Part shown: one piece after another, positions 1 through 9,806 of the stretch
Layout of the letters: each line of letters begins with the position of its first letter
Position numbering within the stretch: the stretch's first letter is position 1
DNA from: Mesostigma viride
Taxonomy: Eukaryota > Streptophyta > Mesostigmatophyceae > Mesostigmatales > Mesostigmataceae
Length of the DNA: 64,000 nucleotides
NCBI GenBank assembly: GCA_009746045.1
Contig: RPFO01000176.1
Span: forward strand, 170,151 to 234,150
Direction of reading: 5' to 3'
Translations under genes and position numbers: made by a program
The notes under the pieces: generated by a model
The model's input: only the letters and a program-made list of their open reading frames with translations
Told to the model about the DNA's origin: nothing
Database searches by the model: none

Positions 1-1838
1 TTTCGGAGCTGTAACGAGCTAGCAATTGCTACCACTGTCATAGCGTCTCAGCAAGCAAGCTGGCGGAGCCTTGTACCTGGAGATGCTGCCCCCCCGGGTT
101 CCAGTAGGAAGCTGCTGAGGCTTGAATTTTTAAAACGAATCCGCAACGGCTATCCCCGAGCGTAGTTGGGTGTCTCGCCAAGCACTGTGGCAGGCACCTA
201 ACTTGTCTTCTCAGCGCGCCCAGTCCGGCCGGATCTGCACTAAGCTGTGCTCACGACGGTGATCGCCCTCCGAGAGGGGGCGATTCAACGACCTCGCCCA
301 GCCGTGCATGAAAAGGTGGCCCTTGCCAGGGTTCGTATGCATATGCTTGCGCAGGCACACTCGCCGCATTTTGGCGATGCGACAGGTCACACTCACCACC
401 TTGCCACCAAGTTAATTCAATAGGGAAACCTGTGGGCCGGCTGCCCTTGGTCTGGCGCCGCGCCACCAGTTGTTAGGCTCTATTGCGGAATGTACGACAT
501 CACTGACTCAAAGTCCGGCATCACATGCTAGTAGTCTGATGGTCGCCACTTGTCAGTGACCATATTTTGTGACGAAAGCGATTCTTGTGGCAAGCCCTGG
601 CGGGCTCTGGAACCAGTAGGAATCGGTTAAAACTATTGTATCTCATCATAGGTGGGTTTAGTACCGGACACGCCCGGTAGGTGTCAGGGGTCGCGGGGCC
701 GAGCGAGCTTGTAAACTCCTGGTCTTTCCGCTGCGTGTGATGAGCCAAGGTCACAAGTACAGCAATCTTTATCCCACGCACCAAGCGACGACCTCAGTGG
801 TCACTTCCACGTCCAAGGTGGGCGCCCATGGTTCGTGCTTCAAGATGCTTGGCCATTCCCCGGCCATGACGAAGCTATACCCTTTCTCGTTGCTCCTCGA
901 TCCCCCTCTGGCACGACGATGCGCGCAGCAGGCTTGCAAGCAAATCCACGACGTCCACTGGCATCTCTCATGCAAGTAACGGGCTGGATTTACCTAGCCA
1001 CCTACAACCTAGGAAAGAACAGGACCTATCACAGGCCTGCAAGGTCAAGTATCCTTGCAGTCCTGTGGACGGACACAGGACCTCCACCAGTAGCAGGATG
1101 CTGCTCCTCCTGGTCTACGTGGGCCACAGTCACGTGATTGACAGGCTAGGCCTTTGCAAGCTCGGCCTTTCTGTGTCCTTTCTGCTATATCCAAAGGTCT
1201 GCACCCCCACCGGCCGCCGGACGGTCAGGACTTCGAGACCTCATGACTTCTTCGTCCATTGTCTGTTTCAGGCGGTCAGCACGGCGTTGGAAAGGTCTCC
1301 CAAAGCTGCATCCACTTAGCATATTGGCTTCCCAAACTGCTGACTGGTGCCGCCACCGGCTAGGCCGAGTTTTTCAGGTGGCAGGGAGCAAGCTGGGCCA
1401 CTTGCTCCTGCCGCGCAGCGTGGTGCCGGGCCTACGTACCGGATTCTAAGCAAGATTCCATATTGTGCGGCTGGATACCTATGTTTGTCCCGTAAAGAAT
1501 GGGTGGATACTTGGTGCATTCCTTTTCTGGGGTACAAGTGCGTAGGCACACAGTGTAATGGTTGTCAGGAGGCACTAGACAGCATTAAGAATGTCATGCC
1601 GGCTTTGCCCCTTCACGAAAAAAAGAGGCAGTGAAATTGGCAGCAATGCAGCTACACCAAGTTTAATTACGGTGATGTATTGGGCTACAGTAATATTGCG
1701 CTAAGAACGGATAATAAACATCGGGACGTGCATGCTTCTGCAAGCATTTTCACAAGCTTTTTAGCAACCGGAGGTTGTAGTTTTACTTATTAGAACTGGG
1801 GAAGGCAGGCAACACCAGGCCGCCAAAAAAATAACTGG
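1..1838. other. No gene recognised; repeat-derived intergenic or intronic DNA
   Basis: I see no coding region I can support. Short open frames occur on both strands, but none shows a known domain, repeat pattern or splice context. Bases around 100-122 match a phrase found inside the LRR-gene introns (around 7770-7800 and 17070-17095: AGGAAGCTGCTGAGGCTT), so this stretch shares repeat sequence with that gene. The piece at 413-625 belongs to dispersed family X. Confidence 0.5.
413..625. repeat. Dispersed repeat family X, copy 1
   Basis: Non-coding interspersed repeat. It shares long blocks with 12608-12860, 16540-16760, 33745-34060 and 55440-55770, including TTGTGGCAAGCCCTGGCGGG-like and GTCGCCACTTGTCAGTGACC phrases. 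No inverted termini or coding sequence are visible in it. It could be a decayed terminal repeat or a SINE-like element; the class is unknown. Confidence 0.6.
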
Positions 1839-2051
1839 AGTTGTTATATATAGTGACGGAACCTTTTTGCCACTTGAGCAATTAGGTCTGTCACTATTTT
1901 ACCCGGCGAGAACCACTCGCCGGTATCTATCTATTCCACGTGTAGTTCATGTGAACTTCATGCGGAATAGATACCGGCGAGTGGTTCTCGCCGGGTAATA
2001 GTGAGGGACCTAATGCACAAGTGGCAAAAGGTTCCACGATTTATAATAACT
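1839..2051. mobile_element. Palindromic MITE (family M1), copy 1
   Basis: Two arms of about 90 bp are inverted copies of each other around a short centre near 1945-1955. The ends read AGTTGTTATATATAG and, on the opposite strand, AGTTATTATAAATCG, followed by CGGAACCTTTTTGCC-like sequence in both arms. The same ends and internal phrases occur in the element at 18352-18557 and in the half copy at 2199-2272. There is no coding capacity, so it would depend on a transposase made elsewhere. The flanks show no clear target duplication, so this copy looks older than the one at 18 kb. Confidence 0.8.
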
Positions 2052-2198
2052 AAACCGTCGTAGTGTGGGGTTGATATCTATCTTACCGCTGGGGCCTACT
2101 GCAGTACCGAATCTCGCCTTAACGATATTCCAACCAGACATATTTTTCCCTTCTGGCGCTTTGCCATGGGGATTTGAACCCTTGACTTACGAGGTCTT

Positions 2199-2275
2199 AG
2201 TTATTATGTATAGTGACGAAACCTTTTTGCCACTTGGGCAATAAGGTCCAACACTATTTACCGGTGAGAACGAAT
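2199..2275. mobile_element. Truncated MITE (family M1), left half only
   Basis: It starts with AGTTATTATGTATAGTGACG and follows the left arm of the 1839-2051 element through the GAGAAC phrase. It then runs directly into the terminal region of YR element A. The right arm is missing. Confidence 0.65.
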
Positions 2276-2280
2276 TTTTT

Positions 2281-2455
2281 GTTCTGGCACCTGTACCCCA
2301 GCCACCCACGCAGGGGTTGGCTGGACAGGTGGTTGCTATAAAAGGTGGGCTTCCATTCGAGGGAAGCAGGTTGTTTCTTTTGCATGAGCACCTGATGTGA
2401 CCACATCACAAAAAACAAAACGCAGGGCAATACACATCAAGCAATGTAAGCCGCC
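2281..2455 (+). promoter_or_regulatory. Terminal/promoter region of YR element A with TATA box
   Basis: TATAAAAGG lies at 2337-2345, about 110 bases upstream of the gag-like ATG at 2456. The context TCTGGCAC...CCCC...GGGG...TATAAA matches the termini of element B at 35728-35782 and 37830-37876. That suggests a conserved internal promoter in the A repeat. Confidence 0.55.
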
Positions 2456-3680
2456 ATGACCACGACAGTAACAGCCCCAGAGCGCAATTTCATAGCGAGC
2501 AGCCAAGGTGGGATGCACCCCAAAGGAGGCCGCCACTGCGGTTCAGCAGATCCTTGGGGCGGGGGGTTGGCTAGAGCGATCAAGAAGCTCAACGAGGGGC
2601 GTGCGGAGAACGTCATGGATTCATTGGAGGAAAGGGGTTATGTCAGCGATTGGGATGGGGAGGAGGACCTGGTCGATGTGCTAGCAGCGCAGCTGGGGGA
2701 GGCTATTGCAGAGCCGGATCCTCCAGCGTCAACAGGTGCAGTGGGAACAGGGGTTGTTCCCCCTTCGGCAGGTGGGGGCGGAGGGGTGGGGCGTGGTGGA
2801 GCTGGCGGTTGGGAGGAGGATGGCGCCCCTGGGGCGACTGACCAGGACTTGGCGGACCTAGATCGAAACATAGGTCGGCTGCTGGGGACCGAAACAAGCT
2901 CTGCAACCCCAGCTGGTGGCCTTCCAACCAGGTCGGGCAATGCCCTCACTTGAGGAGATATTGGCGTCCTGATAGCGGCCATGTCGAAGCTGCTGGACCA
3001 GGCAAAGACTCCTGGCAACTGCATGCCCAGCAGCGGCGGCGACTGCTGGCAGGCTGGCCCGCACCAAGGGAGTGGCGCTGAGCGGGAATTCAGTGCCGGT
3101 CCTGCTGAGCAACCTGCTGGAGGCAGTGCTGCCGGGGATGTTGGACATGCGTGGGGGGAAAGTCCATCCGTGCGTCGATAATGCTGACGCTGCAGGGGGG
3201 CAGCACAGCCAGCGGGGAGAGGCGCATGTTGGTCCTGCAAATGGCTGGCATCCTGGACACGATGGTCACGGCATTGGGTCACTGGGAAACGCCACGCTCC
3301 GAGGTGATTCTGGAGCTGGCAGCAGCCGAGTACCTAGCGAAGCTGATCACGGCATGTCAGCTAGTGGATGTGGGTGGACAGGCTGGAAGGGCACTCCGTC
3401 GGCGATGCTGTCAATCCAGGAGTGTGGGCAATGCTGGCGTCTGCAGCAGTCCGGGCCGCGATGAGCATGGGGAAGCTTCAGCACAAGCTGGAGCAGGGCC
3501 CCGGCAAGAAGGGGTAGGGCTGCCCCTCCAACAGCAACGAGCAGTAAGGGAGCGGTGCCTCCTTTCGCTGCCTCTTCCAGCGCCGCTTCCAGTTCGTGAC
3601 TGGTGGCAGCAGGTACGCTCAGGTCGTAGGCGCGATAGGATGAGTCGGGCTTTTAATGCTCGCACACAATCCTGTCAAGC
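2456..3680 (+). pseudogene. gag-like protein of YR element A, frame-disrupted
   Basis: The first ORF (2456-2953, 165 residues) starts at the first ATG after the TATA box. It holds an acidic region (DWDGEEDLVDVLAAQLGEAI) and a Gly-rich linker, then stops. Similarity resumes in other frames around 3072-3400, where GKSIRASIMLTLQ and MAGILDTMVTALGHWE align by eye with GGSIRGWLLATKP and LAFTLDTLITELGWLP of element B (36633-36790) and GIRSWVMTIKPGNW of element E (60608-60650). This conserved block is presumably the structural (capsid-like) domain. No zinc knuckle is visible. Several frame changes and a run of about 21 G near 3706-3726 show it is not intact. Assignment as gag rests on position and this shared block, not on a known capsid motif. 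Confidence 0.55.
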
Positions 3681-3739
3681 GGTTAGGGCTTTAAAGTGGA
3701 TGCGGGGGGGGGGGGGGGGGGGGGGCGAGACCCGCCTGC

Positions 3740-5172
3740 TGTAGACGCAGCCCGTGTGCCCGGGCCTCTGCAGCAGGCGACCCTAGATGGGATCGATGAT
3801 GCTTGCAAGTCCTTTGTCCGCCGGAACGGTGGTTCCGTAGCGGCAATGTTAGGATCTGAGTGGATGGGGGTGAATATTCTGAAGGAGCCCCTTACGAACC
3901 GTTTGTAGCCGCACGCTTGGCCATGTCTGGTCCGGGGGAAGGCGGCCAAGTGGATGTGCTTAACTTGCTACCCCCCTTTTGGGGAGCAGTTTTGAATTAT
4001 GAGAGTAAAATGGTACGGACGCCCAGCAGAACGGATCTCGCAGAATTCGATGCGGGTCTCGCGGGGGTGTAGCATGGAGGAGTTCGCGCGGGTTTGCACG
4101 GTGTGTGTGGAGAGGGGAATTTTGGGTGGATTTTTTTACGAGGAGCCGCCTATGGTGAATAGTATTATTGGGGTCGGAAAGCCCGACGCCGTACTAAGCT
4201 GATTGTGGACGGCTGATTGTGGACAAGCGCCGTGGCAACATGCCACTACCAGATCCTATGTCCGCTTTTTTACCACACCTTGGCATGATTTGCAATTTGC
4301 TCACGCGCGCTGGGGAGGATGTTTTGGGGGGCGTATCAGATTTGGATTCCCACTACAACAGACTCCGCCTGCCCGTTTGGATGCGGCGGTACTGTGCCTG
4401 GATGCCGGTGTGGTCGGATCTTGTGGGCCTTAGTGGGCCGTGTCGGAAGGTGTGGCCGTGGATGTTGTGCTGGCCAATTGGAAACAAGCTGGTCGTCGCT
4501 GTGGCCCAGTGCGTGCACCAGTCTGTGCTGTACCACTGTGGCCCCAAGCCCCCGTTGGAGGCTAGTCGTGGCCTGAGCATCGAAATGTCAGCGCTCATTC
4601 AGGTGGCGGATGCTGATGAGGCGGGGCAGACCGTCCGGCTGAGGCTGGAGGAGGACCCTGCTGCGCCCTTGGCGCCCTCGCCGTGTCGAATCTCGGCAGG
4701 ATCTGGAAGGTATGCATGTCGTGACGATCGATGACCTCCATTTCACCCACCGTGCTTCGGTGGATGGAGTGAATCAGCAGCTAGATCGTGTTCAGGCTGC
4801 CTACGCCGCTGTTGTGCTGGTGCAGAAGTCTGACAAGGTGGTACGGTCGACAGCAGAACAGGCTGGTGAGCAGCCGGTGGGTGTCATTCACCAGAGAGAT
4901 GGTGACGTGGTGCCTGTTCCTGAGCGTGTGGTGGCAGTTATCGCTGCTACTCATAGAATCTTGGATCGCGGATTTACATACTACCGCGAACTTAGTTCTG
5001 TGCTTGGGAAGTGGGTGTGGATGCATCTGCTGTGCCGCCCCATGCTCTCGGTGTGGCCTGAGACGTATCGGCTGCTAGCAGCCATGAACGCCTCCCTGCC
5101 TGGGCGCCGCTGGCGGCTCCCTAAGGGGGCCCGCCGGAAGCTTCGGGCGGCGATCGACCTGGCCCCCTTTTG
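3740..5172 (+). pseudogene. Reverse transcriptase of YR element A, frame-disrupted
   Basis: N-terminal RT sequence runs through several frames (3800-4200), including GEGGQVDVLNLLPPFW and GGFFYEEPPM, both matched by the A-like fragment at 13.6-16.5 kb. Motif A is SDLDSHYNRLRLP, with the Asp codon at 4339-4341. It corresponds to SDLVSCYYSIELP of element E. Motif B is CWPIGNKLVVAVAQCVHQ near 4471-4521. The frame then changes, and motif C appears as VVTIDDLHFTH with the Asp pair at 4730-4735. A thumb-like region follows (RILDRGFTYYRELSSVLGKW, 4957-5016) to the stop at 5171. The catalytic pair is preceded by Thr-Ile rather than the usual Tyr-x. Order and spacing fit RT, but the gene is broken. Confidence 0.75.
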
Positions 5173-5197
5173 AAAGGCTGCCAGGGCCCGGCCCCTT

Positions 5198-5722
5198 TAT
5201 GACGGGGTCGTTAGTAGTGACGCGAGCAGCTCCGGCGGTTGGGTGGTCTACAGGGACCTTCCTAGGGCCCATTGTGCCCGGCTGGCAACCCGGCGCGAAG
5301 CGCGGGGATGGCGGACGACCGCCTTAACGTCTGGTGAGGACTGGGACCTGGGGCGCATAGAAGAGGGGGACTACAGCCTGCTGGGCGGTGGCGGCTGGAT
5401 TGCGGCGCTGTCCTACAGGTGGCGGGGGCAGCCTAACCACATCAACGTCAAGGGGGCGATTGCTGTGACGCAGGGGGTCGAGTGGTCGTGCCGGACCAAA
5501 GCGTGTCGAGGTAAGCAAGTCGTCCGGCTCGTGGACTCTAGTGCTGTGGTGGGGGCGTTTGTCAGGGGGCGGTCGTCTTCCTACCGCCTCAACCAGATGG
5601 TTCAGCGCTACTGCGCACTGTCACTGGCTGCTGACATGCAGAGCCACTGGGTCTGGGTGGCTACCGACCACAACCCAGCTGACAAGGCCAGTCAGCGTGG
5701 CGCCTGGCTTCCTGACTTGACC
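5198..5722 (+). pseudogene. RNase H domain of YR element A
   Basis: Opens with VVSSDASSSGGWVVY, whose Asp (5218-5220) is the expected first RNase H carboxylate. It continues through HINVKGAI, VVRLVDSSAVVGAFVRGRSSS and a final VWVATDHNPADKAS with the last Asp. The second acidic residue is replaced: copies D and E read HINVNEA and HINEKEV, while this copy reads HINVKGA, so the Glu is lost. The same frame continues without a stop through the 2A-like motif into the YR N-terminus (to 5974). That shows RH and YR were one ORF. Confidence 0.75.
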
Positions 5723-5728
5723 CGGTGC

Positions 5729-5755
5729 GGTGACGTGCATCCCAGCCCTGGGCCG
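5729..5755 (+). other. 2A-like motif (GDVHPSPGP) at the RNase H / recombinase junction
   Basis: In frame between RNase H and YR the sequence reads DLTRCGDVHPSPGP. Classical 2A sequences end in D-x-E-x-N-P-G-P, where translation skips the Gly-Pro bond. This copy keeps GDV and PGP but has His-Pro-Ser for the E-x-N positions, so activity is doubtful. It aligns with the full motif in element D (46044-46070) and the near match in E (63094-63117). Confidence 0.6.
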
Positions 5756-5958
5756 GAAGGGGCGCGACGCCCTCGGGACTTGACACTTTTGGAGGGCACA
5801 GTGAACCTTGTGTCTACCTTGCCAGCGTACCGGCGCGCGGCGGCTGTCTACGTGGCGTGGGCGCCACCTGGCCCTGTCGACCCAGCTGACGCGGAAATCA
5901 TTTTCTGTGAGTGGATTTCTAGTGTCTACCATGCCAGAGGTGGGCGGGGGCGTACACC
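5756..5958 (+). pseudogene. Tyrosine recombinase N-terminal domain, element A (part 1)
   Basis: LLEGTVNLVSTLPAYRRAAAVYVAWAPPG and the following CEWISSVYHARGGRG align with the start of the recombinase in D (LLEGTVNPRSTLPRYRRAA) and E (LLEGKVKPATLLAYRRGL). This looks like the SAM-like, core-binding N-terminal domain of YR enzymes. The frame is interrupted near 5958 by an inserted segment and resumes near 6141. Confidence 0.65.
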
Positions 5959-6140
5959 CCCCACACACGTTTAAAATTCTCAGGTTTAAGATCATGAGAC
6001 TCTGGATTTGACCTCTACTAGTAGTATAATTGTAGTAGAATGTAGTAGAACTTGGTAGAATCGAATCAAAATAGTGAGATTCTTTAAGATCGTGAGCCCT
6101 GGATTGGTCGGACCCCAGTCTTAAACGTGGCGGGAGGGGT
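5958..6140. mobile_element. Small insertion splitting the recombinase frame of element A
   Basis: Comparison with element D shows about 180 extra bases between the codons for GGRGRT and the later CCAGCACGCCAAGGCCTGT. The edges carry inverted CACGTTTAA (left) and TTAAACGTG (right). The interior is AT-rich with TAGTAGAA repeats. A MITE-like origin is likely; no unambiguous target duplication could be defined. Confidence 0.5.
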
Positions 6141-6873
6141 TATGCCAGCACGCCAAGGCCTGTCTGCACCTGTACTACCCCGACATTGTTCGGAATTGGG
6201 TGCTTGCGGACCGCCTGCTAGCAGGTTGGCAGCGGCTTGTTCCGGCTATCAGCCCTCCGCCTATGCCCTGGCGCCTTTGCTATTTCACTGCCCTGTTGCT
6301 AGTTTCACGCCGACAGGTGCGTTTGAGTGCGTTGATTATTATTGCTTTCCAGCAGTATTTATGGATTAGCGAGGCGCTAGGGCTACGGGTGCGGGATGTG
6401 GCCCATCCTGGCCACCCCCTTCTCGAGCCAGGGCCCACGGTCGGTGCCCTTGCGCTGCGCAACCCCAAGACTGCGCAGGGGGCGGCCCAGCACGTCCTCG
6501 TCCGGGATCCACTTTTTTTTGACTCCTGCGACGCCTGACGGCTGGCCAGCCCACAGCTGCACTTCTTTTTCGGGGTTTAACGTACAGCCAGGCTAGGTAG
6601 CAGTGGGAAGCTGCGCAGGCCCGCATGGGCATCCCGGGGATGTTTTCCTTTCACAGCCTCCGGCATGGAGGGGCGACGCACGACGCCATCGCTGGCGAGT
6701 CGCCGCAGGCCATTCAGCTGCGCGGCCGGTGGGCTTCGGCCCTCTCGGTCACGCGCTACATTGGCCTCCACCGCAGCCTCCTGGGGCGAGACATCCCGCC
6801 CGCCCTCTGGGCTCAGGCCCTGGGTTTTGACCCAGCGGCTTTTCATCGCCACTTCGGTGGCGTCGTGTTTTGA
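6141..6873 (+). pseudogene. Tyrosine recombinase catalytic domain, element A (part 2)
   Basis: The C-terminal YR domain is spread over two frames. QQYLWISEALGLRVRDV carries the expected first Arg region. NPKTAQGAAQHVLVRDP follows, then in another frame FSFHSLRHGGATHD with the H-x-x-R box (His codon 6652-6654, Arg 6661-6663). LRGRWASALSVTRYIGLHRSL gives the His/Trp position and the nucleophilic Tyr (codon 6757-6759). The stop is at 6871-6873. YR enzymes cut and rejoin the circular cDNA into the target. A frame change near 6540-6600 (T-run at 6511-6518) and the upstream insertion disable it. Confidence 0.75.
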
Positions 6874-6911
6874 CGTCTTCCAGTTTTAATCCCTCGTCTT
6901 TTAGCTATCAG

Positions 6912-6939
6912 CTGACCTCACCCTTGTGTGGGAGGTCAG
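6912..6939 (+). terminator. 3' hairpin after the recombinase stop, element A
   Basis: CTGACCTC and GAGGTCAG form an 8-bp stem, 38 bases after the YR stop. Hairpins sit at similar places in elements B and D (8-bp stem TCAGCCTA/TAGGCTGA) and in E (ACCCC.TGGCA stem). The role may be mRNA 3'-end formation or a cDNA priming structure; this is inferred only from position. Confidence 0.35.
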
Positions 6940-6950
6940 GGGGGAAATGG

Positions 6951-8448
6951 TTTAACTAACCCGAGGGTGAACCTGGGTTGGGACAAAGTAACCCCATAGC
7001 TAGGTCGTTAAGTTTTTTTTTTTTTGCATGTCCTACGTATTTTCGGCTGTTGACCATGTAAGGAGATGTGGATAAAGCAGGGGCACAGCTGCTGTGGGCT
7101 GGCCCTGCGAATTCACATAGTGTGCTCACCCTAGCATACAGATGGCCGCGTTGCCATTTGGTAGATAAGTCTGTGTTATTCCACCGTATAGAGCTAGCAC
7201 ACATATTGTAATAAATTTGATGTTTTGTGGTGATGCATGCAAAGCAAAGCAAAGCAAAACCAGAAATGGATACAAATGTAATCTGAATATATGATACAAA
7301 TCTGGGCGTAGCGGGTGCCTAATCGGAACGAAATAGTTTGCCTACAAGTGAATTTGAACCTGCGCCCCAGAGAGGCTATCGTATTTTGTAGGGATTTGTG
7401 ACGCAAGCGTGACGGTACACAGAAATCATATGATAGTTGTCGATGGCTATCCTGTTTGGCCGTTGGAGTATATAGCCAAATGTCGTTTTTCGCCTTGGTA
7501 GTTTCTTTCACCCGCCCGCCCACCTATGATCTTGTCGACTTGGCATGCACTACGCGCAGAATTGTTTTTTTATTGACGGGTTCACTAATTAATGATGGCC
7601 AGGTACACCAATTGCTTCGATATATACTCTTAATAATGATGGCCCAAAACCTGTAAGCCTCCTTGAGAATTCATCTAGTCAGCCCCATGCATCCACGCCA
7701 AGAACACGCGAGCAGAGATATCGCGACGAGCCTTGTGATACACTCTCGTGCTGGATGGGTGACCCACAATGGCTGTGCTAGTAGGAAGCTGCTGAGGCTT
7801 CCATCCTAGACATGATTGCCAAAATTAATTCTCAACGGAGCAGAGATATCGTGATAGGCCTTGTGCTGCTTCAATCTAGACTCTTATTCATGATGGCCCA
7901 GTCCACTACTTGTTCCAATATAGACTGGTGATTCTTGCCTGGGGATGAACAGGTGTAACAGTTTATCTGCATTCTCCTAGCCATTTCCCTTGTGGGATGT
8001 AACGTTGACCCTTGAGCTTGATTGTGATCAATGGGTATTAGCCGAGACTGAACAAGTCTCAAGTGGACACGTGTGTAGTGCTCCTACACACACAGATCTC
8101 GAATGATTTATCTAGTACCAAATCCGAAAGGCTTGCATCACTCCCCGGAAAGGAGAACTTTTGCGGATGACTGTAGGTGTCAGTTGGCGATGCCTTAGGA
8201 TCAGGAGACGTCCGTCCTATAGTCAGCAAAAGTTGGTGCGAGAGGTCCCCAGTTCGATTCCGGCCTGGATTCATTTGCAGATCGCGTTTTCCGCGGACCG
8301 GCACTGAACGCAAATGGTTTTCACCTTTGCGGCGTGCCAAATCAGAAAATTAACCGTTGGAGGTATTTTCAATTGTTGGAGTTGATGTTAGCCAATTCCT
8401 TATTGCCACGCACGCAGTCAATTCGACTGCCTTGCTATCTGTCCACAG
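6951..8448. other. Intron or intergenic DNA before the first LRR exon
   Basis: No coding region is supported. It contains a T-run at 7014-7025, a decayed LRR-intron unit at 7652-7870 and a tRNA-like B-box phrase near 8245-8260 (CAGTTCGATTCC). If the LRR gene begins upstream, this is intron; its N-terminal cap exon was not found. Confidence 0.4.
7652..7870 (+). repeat. Decayed copy of the LRR-gene intron unit, exon lost
   Basis: It begins with the donor-like ACCT|GTAAGCCTCCTTGAG and continues with the conserved intron start (CATCCACGCCAAG, then CAGATATCGCGACGAGCCTTG and ACACTCTCGTGCTG). The 72-nt LRR exon that should precede it is missing: upstream is unrelated AT-rich sequence. It is a broken repeat unit of the array seen at 18-22 kb. 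Confidence 0.55.
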
Positions 8449-8520
8449 TGCCCTGAGCAATAACCAGCTGAGCGGCACCATCCCACCCGAGCTGGGGTCT
8501 TTGGTCTACATCACAAACCT
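8449..8520 (+). CDS. LRR exon 1 seen (72 nt), LRR gene 1
   Basis: A 24-residue plant-type leucine-rich repeat lies on one exon, with CTGTCCACAG before it and GTAAGCC after it. The first base completes a codon and the last two begin the next, so it can be spliced in frame to any other 72-nt exon of the array. The peptide begins ALSNNQLSGTIPPELGSLVY, matching the LxxNxLSGxIPxELGxL pattern. LRRs of this class form a curved solenoid that binds ligands or proteins, usually outside the cell. Confidence 0.75.
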
Positions 8521-8829
8521 GTAAGCCTCCTTCCGTGTTGCTCTTGTCACCCCCTCGCATCCACGCCAAGCACACGCAAGCACAGATATCGTGAGAAGCC
8601 TTGTGATACACTCTCGTGCTGCATGAGTGACCTACAGTGGCTGAGGCAAAGGACATGGCGTACTGCGTGGCCCTCTTGCATGTCACTTCAGTAACTTGTT
8701 GAGCGACCCAACGCATGTCTCGTTACACCCGTTAGCCATTGTTGAGCTGTGCACTATTTTCTGTCGCACTGCTACCTAGGCTTGAATATCTTTGTGGCGT
8801 ACCATGGGAAATGCTGTGGGTTATTAGCT

Positions 8830-9300
8830 ATGGGCCATTAGAGTAACTTGAGCTTTTCCTGCAGCAGCGAGGGTAGGTGGGTGGGTGGGTGGGTGGGTGG
8901 GTGGGTGGGTGGGTGGGTGGGTGGGTGGGTGGGTGGGTGGGTGGGTGGGTGGGTGGTGGGTGGGTGGGTGGGTGGGTGGGTGGGTGGGTGGGTGGGTGGG
9001 TGGGTGCGTGGGAGCTGCAAAGAAAAGAGACCTCCCTAGTCACCGGCACCACTCTAAGTACACTTGTCACAGCGCCGACAGACGCGCCACGCCTGTGGTT
9101 GCATTGCGGGCCGCTAGGGATTTTGGACACCACAGCACCACTGCGAGCTACAAACTCAGGTGACGGATGCAAGAACCAGTAGTGGGCACAACATTCCGGC
9201 ACCACATGAGGTCGGTGCAGTACCCAGGTGACGGGTTCTAGAGCTAGCTATGCTACCTAAGGCAGGTTGGTCCCCTTTGAGCCTGTATCACATATCATTT
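8830..9300 (-). mobile_element. Remnant YR-element terminus with expanded CCCA tract
   Basis: On the minus strand an A-type block (9033-9300, related to 28548-28812 and 38985-39248) ends in CTTTGCAGCTCCCACG. It then runs into a long CCCA tract and a short B-type tail (GCTGCTGCAGGAAAAGCTC, 8852-8870). This is the A2-(CCCA)n-B2 order of the complete non-autonomous elements, without their internal region. It resembles a solo terminal repeat. Confidence 0.5.
8877..9006 (+). repeat. (GTGG)n tetranucleotide microsatellite, about 130 bp
   Basis: Almost pure GTGG repeat with one slip near 8953-8957. It occupies the position where related elements carry only CCCACCCACCCACCC on the other strand, so it looks like an expansion of that tract. 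The G strand could form quadruplexes. Open frames through it (Trp-Val-Gly or His-Pro-Pro-Thr repeats) are artefacts. Confidence 0.9.
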
Positions 9301-9750
9301 TGAAATGAGGAAAAGATCATCAATTTCACATTCGCCCCCGCGCGGTACCTTCCATCGGGGAGGTATTTTTCAAAACTTTAAGACTTTGTATGTATGGCGC
9401 TACAAAAAGCTTTCTCGCAGTTGGGCTGCAGCAGTGCAGCTTCATGCGCAGCGTTCGAAACAGATTCACCTTCAGTCGTGTAATTATGCCAGAGATCCTG
9501 CGTTTGATTCGACTTTGGTAGCACCCCATGCAACCATGTAGTAGTGCACAACGGTGTCGGTGGTAGCCACCTGTGTGCTAGCATGCCCAAATCTGTACAG
9601 GGAGCTCGTTGCATTGCTAAGAATTGTAATAGCTTATCCAATGCCAAGTCCTAGCCTTATTTCTAGACGTCAGTGTCGCATCAGCAGGGCTGCTGCCAGC
9701 GGCCGTTGTACGTGTCACTATTGCTGCAATTAGGCGTAGTGATGTTGGCG

Positions 9751-9806
9751 ATGAGCTACCTGGTGCTCTTCAAGTCAAAATATGGCAAGAGCACCAGGTA
9801 GCTCAT
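9751..9806. repeat. Perfect 20-bp inverted repeat, 16-nt loop
   Basis: ATGAGCTACCTGGTGCTCTT at 9751-9770 is repeated exactly in inverted form at 9787-9806. It would form a strong hairpin. It may be the core of a small foldback element; no second copy was noticed. Confidence 0.8.

Larger units (their letters stand above)
2281..6950 (+). mobile_element. YR (DIRS/PAT/Ngaro-like) retrotransposon A, defective
   Basis: A plus-strand element with the order TATA-bearing terminus, gag-like ORF, RT, RNase H, 2A-like motif and tyrosine recombinase. There is no integrase, aspartic protease or DDE domain, which separates it from LTR retrotransposons. No methyltransferase domain is visible either, although DIRS1-type elements often have one. 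It is defective: frames change within gag and between RT motifs B and C, and an insertion splits the YR frame. I could not find a second (A2) copy of its terminus downstream, so the right end is uncertain. Confidence 0.8.

Noticed and set aside
835-1634. Overlapping short frames of 60-100 codons on both strands
   Set aside because: No motif, codon pattern or splice support; length expected by chance at this GC content.
7340-7375. tRNA fragment (GAATTTGAACCTGCGCCCC)
   Set aside because: A single T-arm-like phrase without the rest of a tRNA.
8211-8268. tRNA gene or tRNA-derived SINE
   Set aside because: Only a B-box-like CAGTTCGATTCC phrase is present. I could not fold a cloverleaf or find an A box at the right distance.
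8877-9006. Telomere-like repeat
   Set aside because: GTGG/GGGT is not a known plant or algal telomere unit (TTTAGGG type), and its position fits a transposon boundary tract.
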